Positions 9,216 through 19,510 of a stretch of DNA of 64,000 nucleotides are shown here, piece after piece. The position numbers and the translations under genes were made by a program. Position 1 is the stretch's first letter; the number at the start of each line of letters is the position of its first letter. The notes beneath the pieces were generated by a model, which made no database searches, was not told where the DNA came from, and saw only the letters and a program-made list of their open reading frames with translations. This DNA comes from Saccharomycopsis fibuligera x Saccharomycopsis cf. fibuligera. Its lineage: Eukaryota > Ascomycota > Saccharomycetes > Ascoideales > Saccharomycopsidaceae. The DNA lies in the NCBI GenBank assembly GCA_001936135.1, contig CP012809.1, positions 2,653,501-2,717,500 on the forward strand, read 5' to 3'.

Positions 9216-12215
9216 TTAATCATTACTAACGTCGGACATTTGAATATCACCAGAAACATTAGCCTCAAAATTAAATTTATCATAATGCGAAGGAGAGGAA
9301 TCAAAATGAAATGCATCAGTTTCACTGGGACTTGTCGATTGTCCCAATCTCACCGGTGGACTGAGATCAAGTCTATGTATTCCATTACTTTTTGTCAGAC
9401 TGAGATCTCCTAGCAAAGAATGCTGATGTTGGTTTGGTGATGGAGGTTCATCCAAATCTTTAAGATAATTTTCCTTATCCAGAATTGATGTGTCAATTGA
9501 AAGCTTCGAGATATCAGAATCAGCTGCCGGTCTCAAGGTGAGACCAGTCAACGTTCTTTTTGGGTTGTTAAATTTGCTTCTCAAAATTGGGTCATTATTT
9601 GCCTTTTGGACCATATTTTCAACAGCTTCTTTTTCTTCTTCTGGTTGATTATTAATATTATCAGATACTCCTGATTCTGTTTTTGCTCCAGTTGAGTTAA
9701 AGTTGAATTTTCTCGGACTCAGATAATTAACAAATTTGTTTTTAAACACCGGCAGTTGAGTAAATGTGAACTTTGAACTAAAGACAGGAGAATCTGTAAA
9801 CGACTCATTCATTGTAGTATCTTGGCGAGCATTACTTTCTCCGTCAATGAGGTTCACATGTCTAGTAATAGCAGCAGTATTATCACCACTTACTCCTTCT
9901 ACTGCGTCGCCATTTTCTTCATCATCATCATCATCATCTTCACTTTCTTGCTGGTTAACTTCATCCTCATCATCTTCGTCCTCTGCTCCATCGTCATCTT
10001 CATCTTCTTCATGATTATGAGCAACACTAGTATTTACAGGTAAGTCCCATCTTACCTTTTTGATCTTATGTGAGACTTTACGTTTAATAGGTGATTTAAC
10101 TTTGAATGAGTGATTATTTCTCAAAGATTTATGAGGTGATAAAGAGACTCTTTTCGGAGAAGATAATCTTTTTTCACCAGAAACTTTGTCAAACGCATCA
10201 AATTTCAAAAACTTGTCAATATGCTCAAATCCCAAGTTATTAAGCACTTCGTAAACATCATTCAACATGCCATTAATAAGCGAAAGGTTTTCGTCTCTAA
10301 TCACGTCAATGTCCCCGGATGTATTAATAAATGTCAATTTTTTGAAAATTTTGAAAAAAGAGTTTGACAAAAAGTTAAATGAGCTTGAAACTTCCCCTCC
10401 ATTCTTGGAAATTATGCTATCCCATAAAATATTTGAGCGACTCAATACTTCTGCATCAACTTCTTTCTTCAAGCCTTCAACCAGAGAATTGAATATCAAA
10501 GTATCATAATCTGTCCAACCGTCCAAATCTTTCAATTTCTGCAACGTTAGTTTCGTTGAAGAACTTAAAATACGATCGAGTTCATTTTCTTTATTGCAAA
10601 GCTGATTTATTTGTTCAATTTCTTGATCTAATTTATCATGCACTTTTTTGACCAATTCTTTCACATCAATCAAATCTCTTGGTATATCATCAAATCGTGA
10701 TCCATAGTTTGTGTAAAATGATTTCAAAAATAAATTCACTTCCAGTCTTTGTAGTATTAAAATCCTTTTTTTCACCAAAAGCCTTGATTTCTTGAACTTT
10801 TCAATATCATATTTCAAAAGATTGTTCTTTATTCTGTCAACGGATTCAATTAAAGTTAATGAGCATTTTTCCGACTTTTTCTGGAAAGCTTTCAAGCGTT
10901 GCTCAACTACTCTTTCTTCTCTCGATCTTAATTCTTCAATTTCTTGCTTTTGCTCCGTAATCATCTTTAAGTAAGATCCAACATGTCTATCCAAATTGTG
11001 AGTATTTCGTATCACTTTAGTTTTGATTTCTTTAGCACGATTAGCGTACTTGAGGGTGTTTAATGTTTCATCATAATGTTGACTTGAAGGGCTTATACAA
11101 ACAATCATAACTGTTTTGCAATTCCCTCCCAACGAAAATTTCAATAGCCTGGTCAATTTTGAATCTCTATAGGGGACATGGTTTTTCCTTCTAGGATCAC
11201 ATAAAGCATTTATACAGTTTCCAAGTGCCAACAACGATCGATTGATGTTGGCACCTTCATGTAGCCTTTGACCTTTATTTTTAGTGGCCGAAGCTCTCTC
11301 GCTACCAGCCAAATCAATAATTGACAATGTAGCGAAAAAATGTTCCTCATTTACTCCTCCGGTTCTATCCTTTTGATCAATATTAACTTGTAAAACCGCA
11401 TGTGATCTAGAAGAAGTTGCATTGGCTTCGGTTGAGTTAACAGTTCTGTTGGCATTGCCTTCAACAATTAAATCGACAATTTCATCAACGGTTGTCAATC
11501 TATGACTGGAAAGATTCCGCACAGATATTCTATGATTTGCATCTTCTCTAATTGTCAATAATTTTGATTCAGTTTCTGGATTTAACAAATCTCTTATTGT
11601 TTCATTATAAATTTCCAAATAACTCAATGAGACTTCAATACTTTTTGTATCTTTTAATGTTTCAATTCGCTGAAACAATTCTTGTGTAGTTGAGTATATT
11701 ATCCCCGGCTTATCAGGCGTACCAGAAATTGTATGAGTTTTACCACATCCCGTCGCTCCATAAGCAAAAACTGTTGCATTATAACCGTCTAGCACACTAT
11801 CTAACAAAGGTTTTGTTGTATTATTATAAACTTCCTCCTGTGAAGCACCTTCATCAAACAATCGGTCAAATGTGAATCTATGTTCTCGTATTCTTGAAGT
11901 AGATTTGGGGAAAAGAGACTGTTGCATCTTTTGTATGGGGTTTTCATCAGCTGGATCAAATATCAACATTCTTTCATCAACAACATCAACAATCTTTCTT
12001 ATCCCCTTTGGGCCAAATCTACCACCGCCACTGCCACTGCCGTTACCTAGACCTCTGGACTGGTTATTCGAAGAGAATGCTCCATCTCCCAATATTTGCC
12101 GATCATGTTTTTGTACAATTAACTTGGATGATTCGGCAGAAGTGAAAGGTCTAACTCGAACTGCCACAGTGATGGAGGATTCTTTGGCGCTGTGATTCGA
12201 GGAACTCGCTGTCAT
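9216..12215 (-). CDS. KIP3: Kinesin-8 motor protein Kip3
   Basis: A 999-residue plus-end-directed, microtubule-depolymerising kinesin that controls spindle length, spindle position and nuclear migration. The motor domain occupies about residues 12-420. It has Walker A GATGCGKT (153-160), switch I SSRSH (268-272), switch II DLAGSE (301-306), and the stretches GANINRSLLALGNCINAL and CKTVMIVCISPSS. VVDERMLIFDPADENP and TLKYANRAKEIKTKVIRN with RHVGSYLKMITEQK match Kip3 block for block, including the neck. The C-terminal half is partly coiled coil (about 420-640). A basic patch follows, then a very acidic Asp/Glu run (about 732-770) and a Ser/Pro-rich tail. The ATG at 12215 puts ITVAVRVRPF near the N-terminus as expected. 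It is codirectional with CSR1 upstream. Confidence 0.96.
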   Translation of the reverse strand: MTASSSNHSAKESSITVAVRVRPFTSAESSKLIVQKHDRQILGDGAFSSNNQSRGLGNGSGSGGGRFGPKGIRKIVDVVDERMLIFDPADENPIQKMQQSLFPKSTSRIREHRFTFDRLFDEGASQEEVYNNTTKPLLDSVLDGYNATVFAYGATGCGKTHTISGTPDKPGIIYSTTQELFQRIETLKDTKSIEVSLSYLEIYNETIRDLLNPETESKLLTIREDANHRISVRNLSSHRLTTVDEIVDLIVEGNANRTVNSTEANATSSRSHAVLQVNIDQKDRTGGVNEEHFFATLSIIDLAGSERASATKNKGQRLHEGANINRSLLALGNCINALCDPRRKNHVPYRDSKLTRLLKFSLGGNCKTVMIVCISPSSQHYDETLNTLKYANRAKEIKTKVIRNTHNLDRHVGSYLKMITEQKQEIEELRSREERVVEQRLKAFQKKSEKCSLTLIESVDRIKNNLLKYDIEKFKKSRLLVKKRILILQRLEVNLFLKSFYTNYGSRFDDIPRDLIDVKELVKKVHDKLDQEIEQINQLCNKENELDRILSSSTKLTLQKLKDLDGWTDYDTLIFNSLVEGLKKEVDAEVLSRSNILWDSIISKNGGEVSSSFNFLSNSFFKIFKKLTFINTSGDIDVIRDENLSLINGMLNDVYEVLNNLGFEHIDKFLKFDAFDKVSGEKRLSSPKRVSLSPHKSLRNNHSFKVKSPIKRKVSHKIKKVRWDLPVNTSVAHNHEEDEDDDGAEDEDDEDEVNQQESEDDDDDDEENGDAVEGVSGDNTAAITRHVNLIDGESNARQDTTMNESFTDSPVFSSKFTFTQLPVFKNKFVNYLSPRKFNFNSTGAKTESGVSDNINNQPEEEKEAVENMVQKANNDPILRSKFNNPKRTLTGLTLRPAADSDISKLSIDTSILDKENYLKDLDEPPSPNQHQHSLLGDLSLTKSNGIHRLDLSPPVRLGQSTSPSETDAFHFDSSPSHYDKFNFEANVSGDIQMSDVSND

Positions 12216-13371
12216 AAATGTTATCTTTGATTGGATGTTATGCTAGTTCACAAGGTATTGCTTATGTGAATGAGCTCTCGTTGCTCAATATTGGTTTGGT
12301 CGTTTGTTGTTGTTATTGTAGTTGCCGTTGTTGTAATCAAGGACTATTTTTTGGTTTGTTGTGTTTCTTACTAGCTGTATATATGGATCAAACTTTGATA
12401 GATCAATAACACTATGTTACCTGTTACTTGTTATTTTCAGCCGATCTTAGATCAAATTGTTTTAAGCGCGCGCAAAAAAAAAAAAAATAAAAATAAAAAA
12501 ATGAAAAAAAACTTAACTTAACCAACCATTGGCGTAAGGAGTCTGGATAAAGTTAAGTTGTGGGTCTCTGAAAAAAGGAAAAAGATCAACCAAAATTCAA
12601 AATTCAAAAATAATCTATTGCAACGAAAATCCTGCACCGATAACAGCGTAGTTTGTAATGATGAAGATGATCTGCTCTGCCTATGTTTTTCTCCTCTGGT
12701 AAAAACACAAAAAACGTAAACAAACAAACAAACAAACAAACAAACAAACAAACAGCAAAATTTGTTAGCGGCGGTACATGACGAAACGTTAAAGAACTGA
12801 GCGCTCCGCAGGGCGGAAAAACAGACAAAGAAAACTGCATGTATAATGCTGTAGTGATTAATGATAGAAGCATTAAAGTACCTGAATTTGCATACAATAT
12901 CTTGCATCAATATTTTCAATTGGTGGCTATCTCCATATATAGCTTGGATCACTTGTGCATGTAGTTTATTATGTCTAGTTCGCGGAAAGGATAAATTCCG
13001 AATGTTAGCGATAGTCGTTCTAGTCGATATCAAGTACCACGATACTGCTGGGGCAAGACAAAACAGTCAAGTATAGTTTGGTTTCATTTAGTTCGGTGCG
13101 TCATATGTGTATACAAAACCACGATAATAGTAAGGCAAAAAAAGAAAAAAAAAAGATATAAACATACGAGAAGAATACTAAAAATTACAGAGAAAGATAA
13201 AAGATTAGTCTTATGAAAAAAACAAAAAATGCAAAAGAAGCAATGAAGTAAAACTAAAAGGCAAGGTTGCTTAACTTTGGAAAATTAGAGACACAGCATT
13301 TGAGGCAAAAGTCCTTTTTTTTTTTTTTTAATTTTTTTTTTCTATTTTTTTTTTCTTTTTCAACAAGACAA
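12216..13371. other. Intergenic, KIP3 to CSR1
   Basis: Promoter region of KIP3 (left side) and 3' flank of CSR1 (right side). It contains a perfect AAAC tetranucleotide repeat (12718-12753) and poly-A/T tracts near 12475-12510 and 13310-13355. A minus-strand open frame across the AAAC repeat reads as repeated CLFV-like residues and is not credible. Confidence 0.6.
12718..12753. repeat. (AAAC)9 microsatellite
   Basis: Nine perfect AAAC units in the intergenic region upstream of KIP3. Confidence 0.95.
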
Positions 13372-15441
13372 TCAAGAAAGTGGAACCAACCCCAATCTGT
13401 CAAAGATATTTCTCGCTCTAACATATTTATCCAACTTCATGTAATTCCCATTCAATTGTTTACCAATCTTGATTCTTTCCGCCAAATGCACCGCACTATC
13501 ATCCGCATCAGTTGCCTCAACCCACTTAATCGTTGCTTTCACAAACTTTTCAATAAGCTGATGACGCTCCTCAACAAGCTCTTGCTTCTCCGGAGATTCA
13601 TTAATAACCAAATCATTCTCCCCTTCCTTTGGAACAATATACTTCGGCTTAAAATTATCCTTGCCGCCCAACGAAGCAGGCAAAAATTCTGCATCAATAA
13701 ACTTTTCCAAATCTTTGGTGCTTTTAGTAAAGTTGACTTTGGAAGCGACCACCGGATCTAACCAATTTTTTATAATATTCCAAATACCGCTAAACACCCA
13801 AGGCGCCTTGTGGATTAATAACACACCTAAAGATTCCGGGTAGTGAGCTTCGAATGCACTAATCATAAATTTCACAGGACTATAATCCATATTCGATAAT
13901 GAAAAATCGCTCATATCAAACAAAATTGATGCTGAATCCACTGGTTCACGCAAGTATAATCTAGCTGCTTCAATGACCAACAATGTGTATAACTGCATTT
14001 CTTCAACAGTTTGATCTGAAGAATGGTGCAATTTTGTTCTAACCACGACAATTGGTCTTTGCTGTTTATCATGACCCTTGATGTAAGTCTTGAATAGTTC
14101 AAAATTTTTGAATAATCCTGCGTTTTTAACTTTTCCACTTTCAAGATATTCTTGATATAGTTTCAATTCGCCATCTCTTAAATAATTATCTACGTGAGAC
14201 TCACGAACACGCCAGTGCAACGTATTAGCAATCATTGCTAAACTCTTATCAACATCCCATTTTCTAGCTCTGACAAATCTAAGGATCAAATTGTCTGGAG
14301 AATCAGTCTTGAGAAAATTCCAAAAATTTTCATAGATTTCATCTGGTTTGAGGTCTTTTAATGAACTATGCACCATTTCATTGGTGTATCTTCCCTCAAT
14401 TTCCTTGTTTGATGGGATTCGCTTGATTGATTCAGCAAGTGATGAGGTTCTTTTGTGAAGTGGTCTAAGTTTTTTGGGACCATGGCTCGTTACTGCAGCA
14501 ATAGCGGAGCCGTTTTGTGCTTGATTGGAGGCAACGGGAGTAACAGCAGATTTAGCCTGGGTAGTTGGTACGGTTTTGTTAGTGGCGTTGCCATTGGAAG
14601 TGGCAGTGGCAGCCTTTACAGGAGTTGGAGCAGCAACAGGAGCAGCAACAGGAGCAGCCGGGACAGAGCCATTAGAAGTAGTAGCAGTAGTAGTAGTAGC
14701 ACCACCACCAGCAACGCCATTAGCACTATTACCATTAGCAACAGTCGAGGACTTGCTCTTTGAAGAGATTGAAGAAGCTGAAGAATCCTTATCTCTGCCA
14801 ACATCTTTTATCTTCCTACCCAAAGATTTCAATTTCGACAATTTACTTTTCTTTTCCTTGGTTTTTGTTGGACGCGATGTTGATATTGAGTTTGATTTTG
14901 TTGGTTGGTTTACCACTGAACTTGCAGCTGTTGCTGGCTGTTGACCAGTTGGAGCAGATGATGGAGCAGCAGTAGCATTAGCATCTGGAGCAGCAGGGCT
15001 AACGGTGGTTGTTGGAATGGTTGTTGATCTGTTTTGACCGGATGCGACAGCAGCAGCATTAGCCACTGGTTCGGTTTCTGATGATGGTTCTACTGCGTTC
15101 TCTCCGGTAGGAGCAGTGGTGAACGAAGCAGCATCAGCAGCGTCATCTGCACTATAATCATTATTATTGTTATCCGCTTCATCCAATACACCCACATTAG
15201 TGTTAGCATGATTATTATTATTATTGTCAACATTCCTGTCAGGTTCATTTGTGTCATTGATATCAATTTCATCGACGTTGATATCAGAAGAAGCTACTAA
15301 CAATTTCTTACCATCTTTGGCAGTACTAACGTTGGCTGGTTTCCCCCAAAAATTTAACAAGTAAGCCCATAGTTCTTTTAAGCGCAATTCCTCTTCATTG
15401 GTGAGAGTCTCGACTCTTCCGTCGGGAATTGGTATGCTCAT
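13372..15441 (-). CDS. CSR1: Sec14-like phosphatidylinositol transfer protein Csr1 (Sfh2)
   Basis: A 689-residue CRAL-TRIO (Sec14-like) lipid-transfer protein. Csr1/Sfh2 of yeast binds PI and squalene and affects lipid homeostasis and phospholipase D-dependent secretion. The N-terminus (TNEEELRLKELWAYLLNFWG) matches the Csr1 start. The CRAL-TRIO N-region begins near residue 370 (FWNFLKTDSPDNLILRFVRA), followed by the lipid-binding lobe (RPIVVVRTKLHHSSDQT, ILFDMSDFSLSNMDYSPVKF, EAHYPESLGVLLIHKAPWVF, IIKNWLDPVVASKV). KYVRARNIFDRLG closes the protein as in Csr1. Odd feature: residues about 50-318 are an Ala/Thr/Ser/Asn-rich low-complexity insert, making the protein much longer than the roughly 400-residue S. 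cerevisiae form. The ATG at 15441 is the only start that includes the conserved N-terminus. Confidence 0.94.
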   Translation of the reverse strand: MSIPIPDGRVETLTNEEELRLKELWAYLLNFWGKPANVSTAKDGKKLLVASSDINVDEIDINDTNEPDRNVDNNNNNHANTNVGVLDEADNNNNDYSADDAADAASFTTAPTGENAVEPSSETEPVANAAAVASGQNRSTTIPTTTVSPAAPDANATAAPSSAPTGQQPATAASSVVNQPTKSNSISTSRPTKTKEKKSKLSKLKSLGRKIKDVGRDKDSSASSISSKSKSSTVANGNSANGVAGGGATTTTATTSNGSVPAAPVAAPVAAPTPVKAATATSNGNATNKTVPTTQAKSAVTPVASNQAQNGSAIAAVTSHGPKKLRPLHKRTSSLAESIKRIPSNKEIEGRYTNEMVHSSLKDLKPDEIYENFWNFLKTDSPDNLILRFVRARKWDVDKSLAMIANTLHWRVRESHVDNYLRDGELKLYQEYLESGKVKNAGLFKNFELFKTYIKGHDKQQRPIVVVRTKLHHSSDQTVEEMQLYTLLVIEAARLYLREPVDSASILFDMSDFSLSNMDYSPVKFMISAFEAHYPESLGVLLIHKAPWVFSGIWNIIKNWLDPVVASKVNFTKSTKDLEKFIDAEFLPASLGGKDNFKPKYIVPKEGENDLVINESPEKQELVEERHQLIEKFVKATIKWVEATDADDSAVHLAERIKIGKQLNGNYMKLDKYVRARNIFDRLGLVPLS

Positions 15442-15723
15442 GATAAGAAAGATGGTATTAGTCTTTGTATTTGTCTATATATGTTTTGATGATGGCTGAT
15501 GGCTTTGTTTGAAATATAAACGTCTTGTTGGATAGCTGACAGACTGATAGGTTGCCACAAGTCAAATATTTCAATTGTTGTTAGGAATGTGAAAAATAGA
15601 AGTAAAAAAAAAAGTCAATTTTGAGAAAAGGTGGAGAGTGTGCAGTGCTGTATTTGGTAACAAAAGATCAGTAAAAAGATAACAGCCAGCGGGAGACGAA
15701 TATGAGTAGCGGTGAGCACCAAT

Positions 15724-15771
15724 AGTGGTAGTGGTAGTAGTAGTGGTAGTAGTAGTAGTAGTAGTAGTGGG
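15724..15771. repeat. AGTGGT/AGT trinucleotide array
   Basis: A mixed AGT/GGT trinucleotide run about 280 bp upstream of the CSR1 start codon. Confidence 0.85.
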
Positions 15772-16202
15772 AGCACTGGCTGAGCAGTGGTTCTGAAAGA
15801 AGAAAGAAATGGCACTCTGGAGGAAAAGCCACTTCAAATCGTTTTCAAGCTACACTGGACGGAAACAACAGTTTGACTTCCCGCCAATAGCGGGTGTCCT
15901 ATCATGTGATATAATAATATAAATGGGAGATCACTGCGAGAATGTTGACAGGTATAGTGAATATTACAGTCGTAAGTATTGAAAACGCACCCGTTGAAAC
16001 TGAACACAGAACAGTGATATCACATTACCGGCCAGGGCGGCTACCGTGCTCGTTCCTTCTGATCGTTTTTTCCTCCTTCTCCGAAGAGTCGACAGTTTCC
16101 AGCAAATGAAGCCCCGAACGCTCCGACCGCCGTATCCCTCGACTGTACTATAGTGTAGCGTAAATATATATATAAAGATAGTAGATATTAGATAGTAGAT
16201 AG

Positions 16203-16280
16203 CAAGTGCAAGTGCAAGTGCAAGTGCAAGTGCAAGTGCAAGTGCAAGTGCAAGTGCAAGTGCAAGTGCAAGTGCAAGTG
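16203..16280. repeat. (CAAGTG)13 hexanucleotide array
   Basis: Thirteen perfect head-to-tail CAAGTG units, 78 bp, in non-coding DNA between CSR1 and VAM7. Read on either strand each unit is an E-box of the CANNTG type (CAAGTG/CACTTG), so a clustered bHLH site array is possible but unproven. Confidence 0.95.
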
Positions 16281-16918
16281 CAACAGCGAGCCAGCACAGT
16301 GGTGGCCCACTGCCCATGGGGCTGTGTGAGAGTGTGTGAGGCTCTTCGTTGCTGGCTGTTTGATTACTTCTTCGGCTCGCTCGCGGATACGTTTTCCCCT
16401 ACGCAGAATCTCTGTCGTCGCCGTTGCTCTGCTGCTGCGGATGCCGCTTTTCTTTCGTTCTTTTCTCTCTCTCTCTCTGCGAATTCGCGTTTTCGAGGCA
16501 GCAGCAGCAGCAGAAAGCTGCATAGCCAAAGCCCAGAAGTTGATGAATTAATCAACATACTGCGGTACTGCAACGTTGCGGGTGCGTGTAATTGGGGAGT
16601 TTAAGAGCTTGAGCTTATAAACGTTCATATACATGGTGTCCAAATCTACATAGCTGAGGCGTCACTATACATTGCGCCATGCCGTATACCGTTTCAATGC
16701 CTTCTATAGATTAAGTTTTTGGCTTAGACGTATTAAAATAATGGATACAACAGGCCATTGAGTTTACAGTAATGTACATACGTTCTCGCAAACCATAACG
16801 CCTTTATCGAGCAATAAGAATGTTTGCGTGATATGAATATTAATATTTACTATAATATACAATAATTAGAAATCAGTAAGCTGAAAAAATTCAAAGAACA
16901 TGATCATGTTTTCACGGA

Positions 16919-18145
16919 TCAATTATTTATCCGCTTAGCCTTTTTATTGGCATATTTCAATTTGGTAGAAGTATTATCCACTTCCTGATTGAGCTCATCC
17001 AACAAAGAATTCTGATACTCTAATTCTTCATTGATAGTAATGCCCATCATTTTTTGCTTTCTAATGACTTTTTGCAAGTACAGTAACTCTTCGTCTTGAT
17101 CCTTCAAATGTAATTTCTGTTGCTGAAGGAGTTCATTGTCATTTAGACCTCTTGTTTCATTAGTTTCTTCTAATGGTTGGCCGAGTACTCTTCGTGATGA
17201 TATCCCGCTGAATAAGTTTCTGCTGTTGCTGTTAAAACCGCCAGGCATTTGCAGTGCAGTGTTTGAATAACTATCATTATCTTCAGAATATCGTTCATTA
17301 TTCACGCTGGCTACCAATTCTTCGATTTGTGCATGTTCCTGCTTGATTGAATTAAGCAAATCTTTTCTTCTTCGTATTTCCCCACTGCCTAAAACACCGC
17401 CGCCCCCTTCTTGGTGCTGCCACTGTTGTGGCTGCTTTTCGCTGCTGTTGCTATTACTGCTATTTTCATGAAACTTGAGCCCCATAGTCAACGGATCTAA
17501 CTTGCTCTTCACAATAATCAAATTCTTCCTAGTTTGCTGTTGATTATTAAAGCAGTTGCTTCTAGCCTGCTGAAGTAATTTCTTGCAATCGCGTACCGTA
17601 TCAAGCCAATTGCTAACATCCAAAATCGGATCCTTGGAGCCAGATGAAGTTAATGACCAACTACTATAAATCGAATTTTTTTTAGCTTCATTAGCATTGC
17701 TAAAGCTACCGTTGCTGATGTTGTTACCACTGCCGCCATTACCAAACTTCTCTTTAAATATCCCTGGCGGCAACTCTAAAAATTCCAAAAACGGACTACT
17801 ATTCCGCCATTCATCACCAATGCCATTCGTAGCGTTAACCACATTTTTTAGTATTTTTTCAAATTCAGTTCTGCGATACTCAATCAATTCGGCATCATCA
17901 ATATCTTTATTTCGACCAAATAGTCTGATTCCGTTGGTCTTTGGTGGTAATTTTATCGGAAACTTGCCTTTGTTATTGCTGTTGCTGTTGCATAGATTGT
18001 GTTCCATGTCGGTCACTAATTTGGTGAAATCGCTGTATCTCTTCTCAAGCTCATATTTTCGTAACGGAAGTTTAACGAGGATATGATAGATAGTGTAAGA
18101 CTCGTCACATGTGGAAGTTTTGGGTATTGATACTTGAAGATCCAT
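16919..18145 (-). CDS. VAM7: Vacuolar Qc-SNARE Vam7 (PX domain plus SNARE)
   Basis: A 408-residue soluble Qc-SNARE of homotypic vacuole fusion. It is held on the vacuole by PI3P rather than by a membrane anchor and works with Vam3, Vti1, Nyv1 and HOPS. Residues 1 to about 125 form a PX domain: EKRYSDFTKLV (35-45), a Pro-rich loop FPIKLPPKT, and RRTEFEKILKNVV with PFLEFLELP. The middle is Ser/Asn/Gln-rich. Residues about 340-403 are the SNARE helix (DQDEELLYLQKVIRKQK, EYQNSLLDELNQEVDNT) with the likely zero-layer glutamine Q378. There is no C-terminal transmembrane segment, as expected for Vam7. S. cerevisiae Vam7 is 316 residues; the extra length is the low-complexity linker. Confidence 0.93.
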   Translation of the reverse strand: MDLQVSIPKTSTCDESYTIYHILVKLPLRKYELEKRYSDFTKLVTDMEHNLCNSNSNNKGKFPIKLPPKTNGIRLFGRNKDIDDAELIEYRRTEFEKILKNVVNATNGIGDEWRNSSPFLEFLELPPGIFKEKFGNGGSGNNISNGSFSNANEAKKNSIYSSWSLTSSGSKDPILDVSNWLDTVRDCKKLLQQARSNCFNNQQQTRKNLIIVKSKLDPLTMGLKFHENSSNSNSSEKQPQQWQHQEGGGGVLGSGEIRRRKDLLNSIKQEHAQIEELVASVNNERYSEDNDSYSNTALQMPGGFNSNSRNLFSGISSRRVLGQPLEETNETRGLNDNELLQQQKLHLKDQDEELLYLQKVIRKQKMMGITINEELEYQNSLLDELNQEVDNTSTKLKYANKKAKRINN

Positions 18146-18974
18146 TTTGCATTAAGACTTCTTAATATTTAATCTTTGATATTCGACATATATCAACTCA
18201 GAAAATAGAACTGGCTTCGCCACAATGCTATATGCAAAATTGAGCGTAACCGCTGCTAAAGTGTCAAAATATGGAGAAATGTTAACGATGACCCTGTAAT
18301 ACTTGTGAGTCTTTTATTCAAAGTTTTGCAAAACAAGCCAAATAAAAAAGAATAAACAGTGTATGGAATATTTTAACGTTGTAAAATCGGGATTACAAAT
18401 CAGCAGTTCTAGTGACGATGACGACGACGGCAAGATAATGCTTCTGAGATTGGGAAACGCTGTTCTGTCTCTCTCTCTCTATATTTCCTCTTTATAGAAG
18501 AAGACAAATTGCGCACCTAGGTGGGCCTCATGCTCATGTCACGTGCAGTAGGTCCGATGATCATCTTTAGCATTTACTTAATCTAGCATAACTAACTGTA
18601 GTTATATACAGCGTAGCCGCATTCTTTGGGGTATTATCTCATCACCTATAATACGCAGAAAACAGCAACAAAAGAGAAGAAAAATAAATTAAGTGAGGCT
18701 TTGGGATTTCCCAGAGGATAAAGTTGAGCACTGTGGGGAAAAAAAAACAACAGTTCTGACTTTTGTAATTCTCCTTTGGTTCTGAATATTAATTTTAAGG
18801 GCACAGAGTTGGTGGTTGATGTTATTGTGTATGTAGCACAAATTGTTACGGATGACACCACTACATTGGCCAACAACTTCGGAAGGAATCAACATCTTTT
18901 ATTATTAAGTATAAACTTTGAACATGGTGAAAAAACGCACACATACATAAAACCTTCACAGAAAGAAAAAAGAA

Positions 18975-19018
<44 letters not shown>

Positions 19019-19510
19019 ACAAAACAAAAAAAGCTAAAAAAGAAAAAAAAACTAAATAGGTAGAATAGCCTCTGCTAACAAAAACCCGTGTGAAAAAATG
19101 TAATTAAATAAGGGCAAAAAATAACAAATAAATAGTAAAATTAGTAAGAATAAAAGAGGATCCGCAACATCAATAAAAGGAGGAAGGAGAAAAGCAAAAA
19201 CGAAAGAGGAAGGAAAAATAAAGTATTATACCAAATCTAACAAAATTGGCGCGAATATAATAAGGACGAATATTCAAAACGTAAACACAAACGAAATCAA
19301 ATCAAAGTATTTTTAATTAAGTATTTTTTGATTGTTTTTAAAGTATTTTTTGTAATTTTTTTTTTTTTTGTGAAACTGATTTTGATAATTTTTTTTAATT
19401 TTTTTGTCTTGTTTTGGATTTTCGAAGTCTATAAGGTTAAATAAGTAAAAAAAAGTGAAAACCACAACGATACAATAATTCAAGCTGAAACACAGTCATG
19501 CTTTTTTAAG
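18146..19510. other. Intergenic, VAM7 promoter and CLG1 3' flank
   Basis: No gene seen. There is a short CTCTCT run at about 18470-18480, a long A-rich stretch with interspersed G (18961-19053), and poly-T near 19357-19370. The Lys-rich open frame through the A-rich stretch is an artefact of composition. Confidence 0.6.
18961..19053. repeat. A-rich low-complexity tract
   Basis: Runs of up to 14 A broken by single G, about 90 bp, in the 3' region of the CLG1-like gene. Confidence 0.85.

Larger units (their letters stand above)
15442..16918. other. Intergenic, CSR1 promoter and VAM7 3' flank, with repeat arrays
   Basis: Holds a TAG/TGG trinucleotide array (15724-15771) close to CSR1 and a perfect 13-copy CAAGTG hexamer array (16203-16280). 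The sequence between about 16285 and 16610 is GC-richer. Open frames here merely read through the repeats (Gln-Val or Leu-Ala alternation). Confidence 0.6.

Noticed and set aside
12518-13033. 171-codon minus-strand frame with repeated CLFV residues
   Set aside because: Built on the AAAC microsatellite, with no conserved motif; it lies in the KIP3 promoter.
15964-16529. Open frames on both strands across the CAAGTG array (alternating Leu-Ala, His-Leu or Gln-Val)
   Set aside because: They exist only because a hexamer repeat keeps frames open; flanking residues show no protein-like features.
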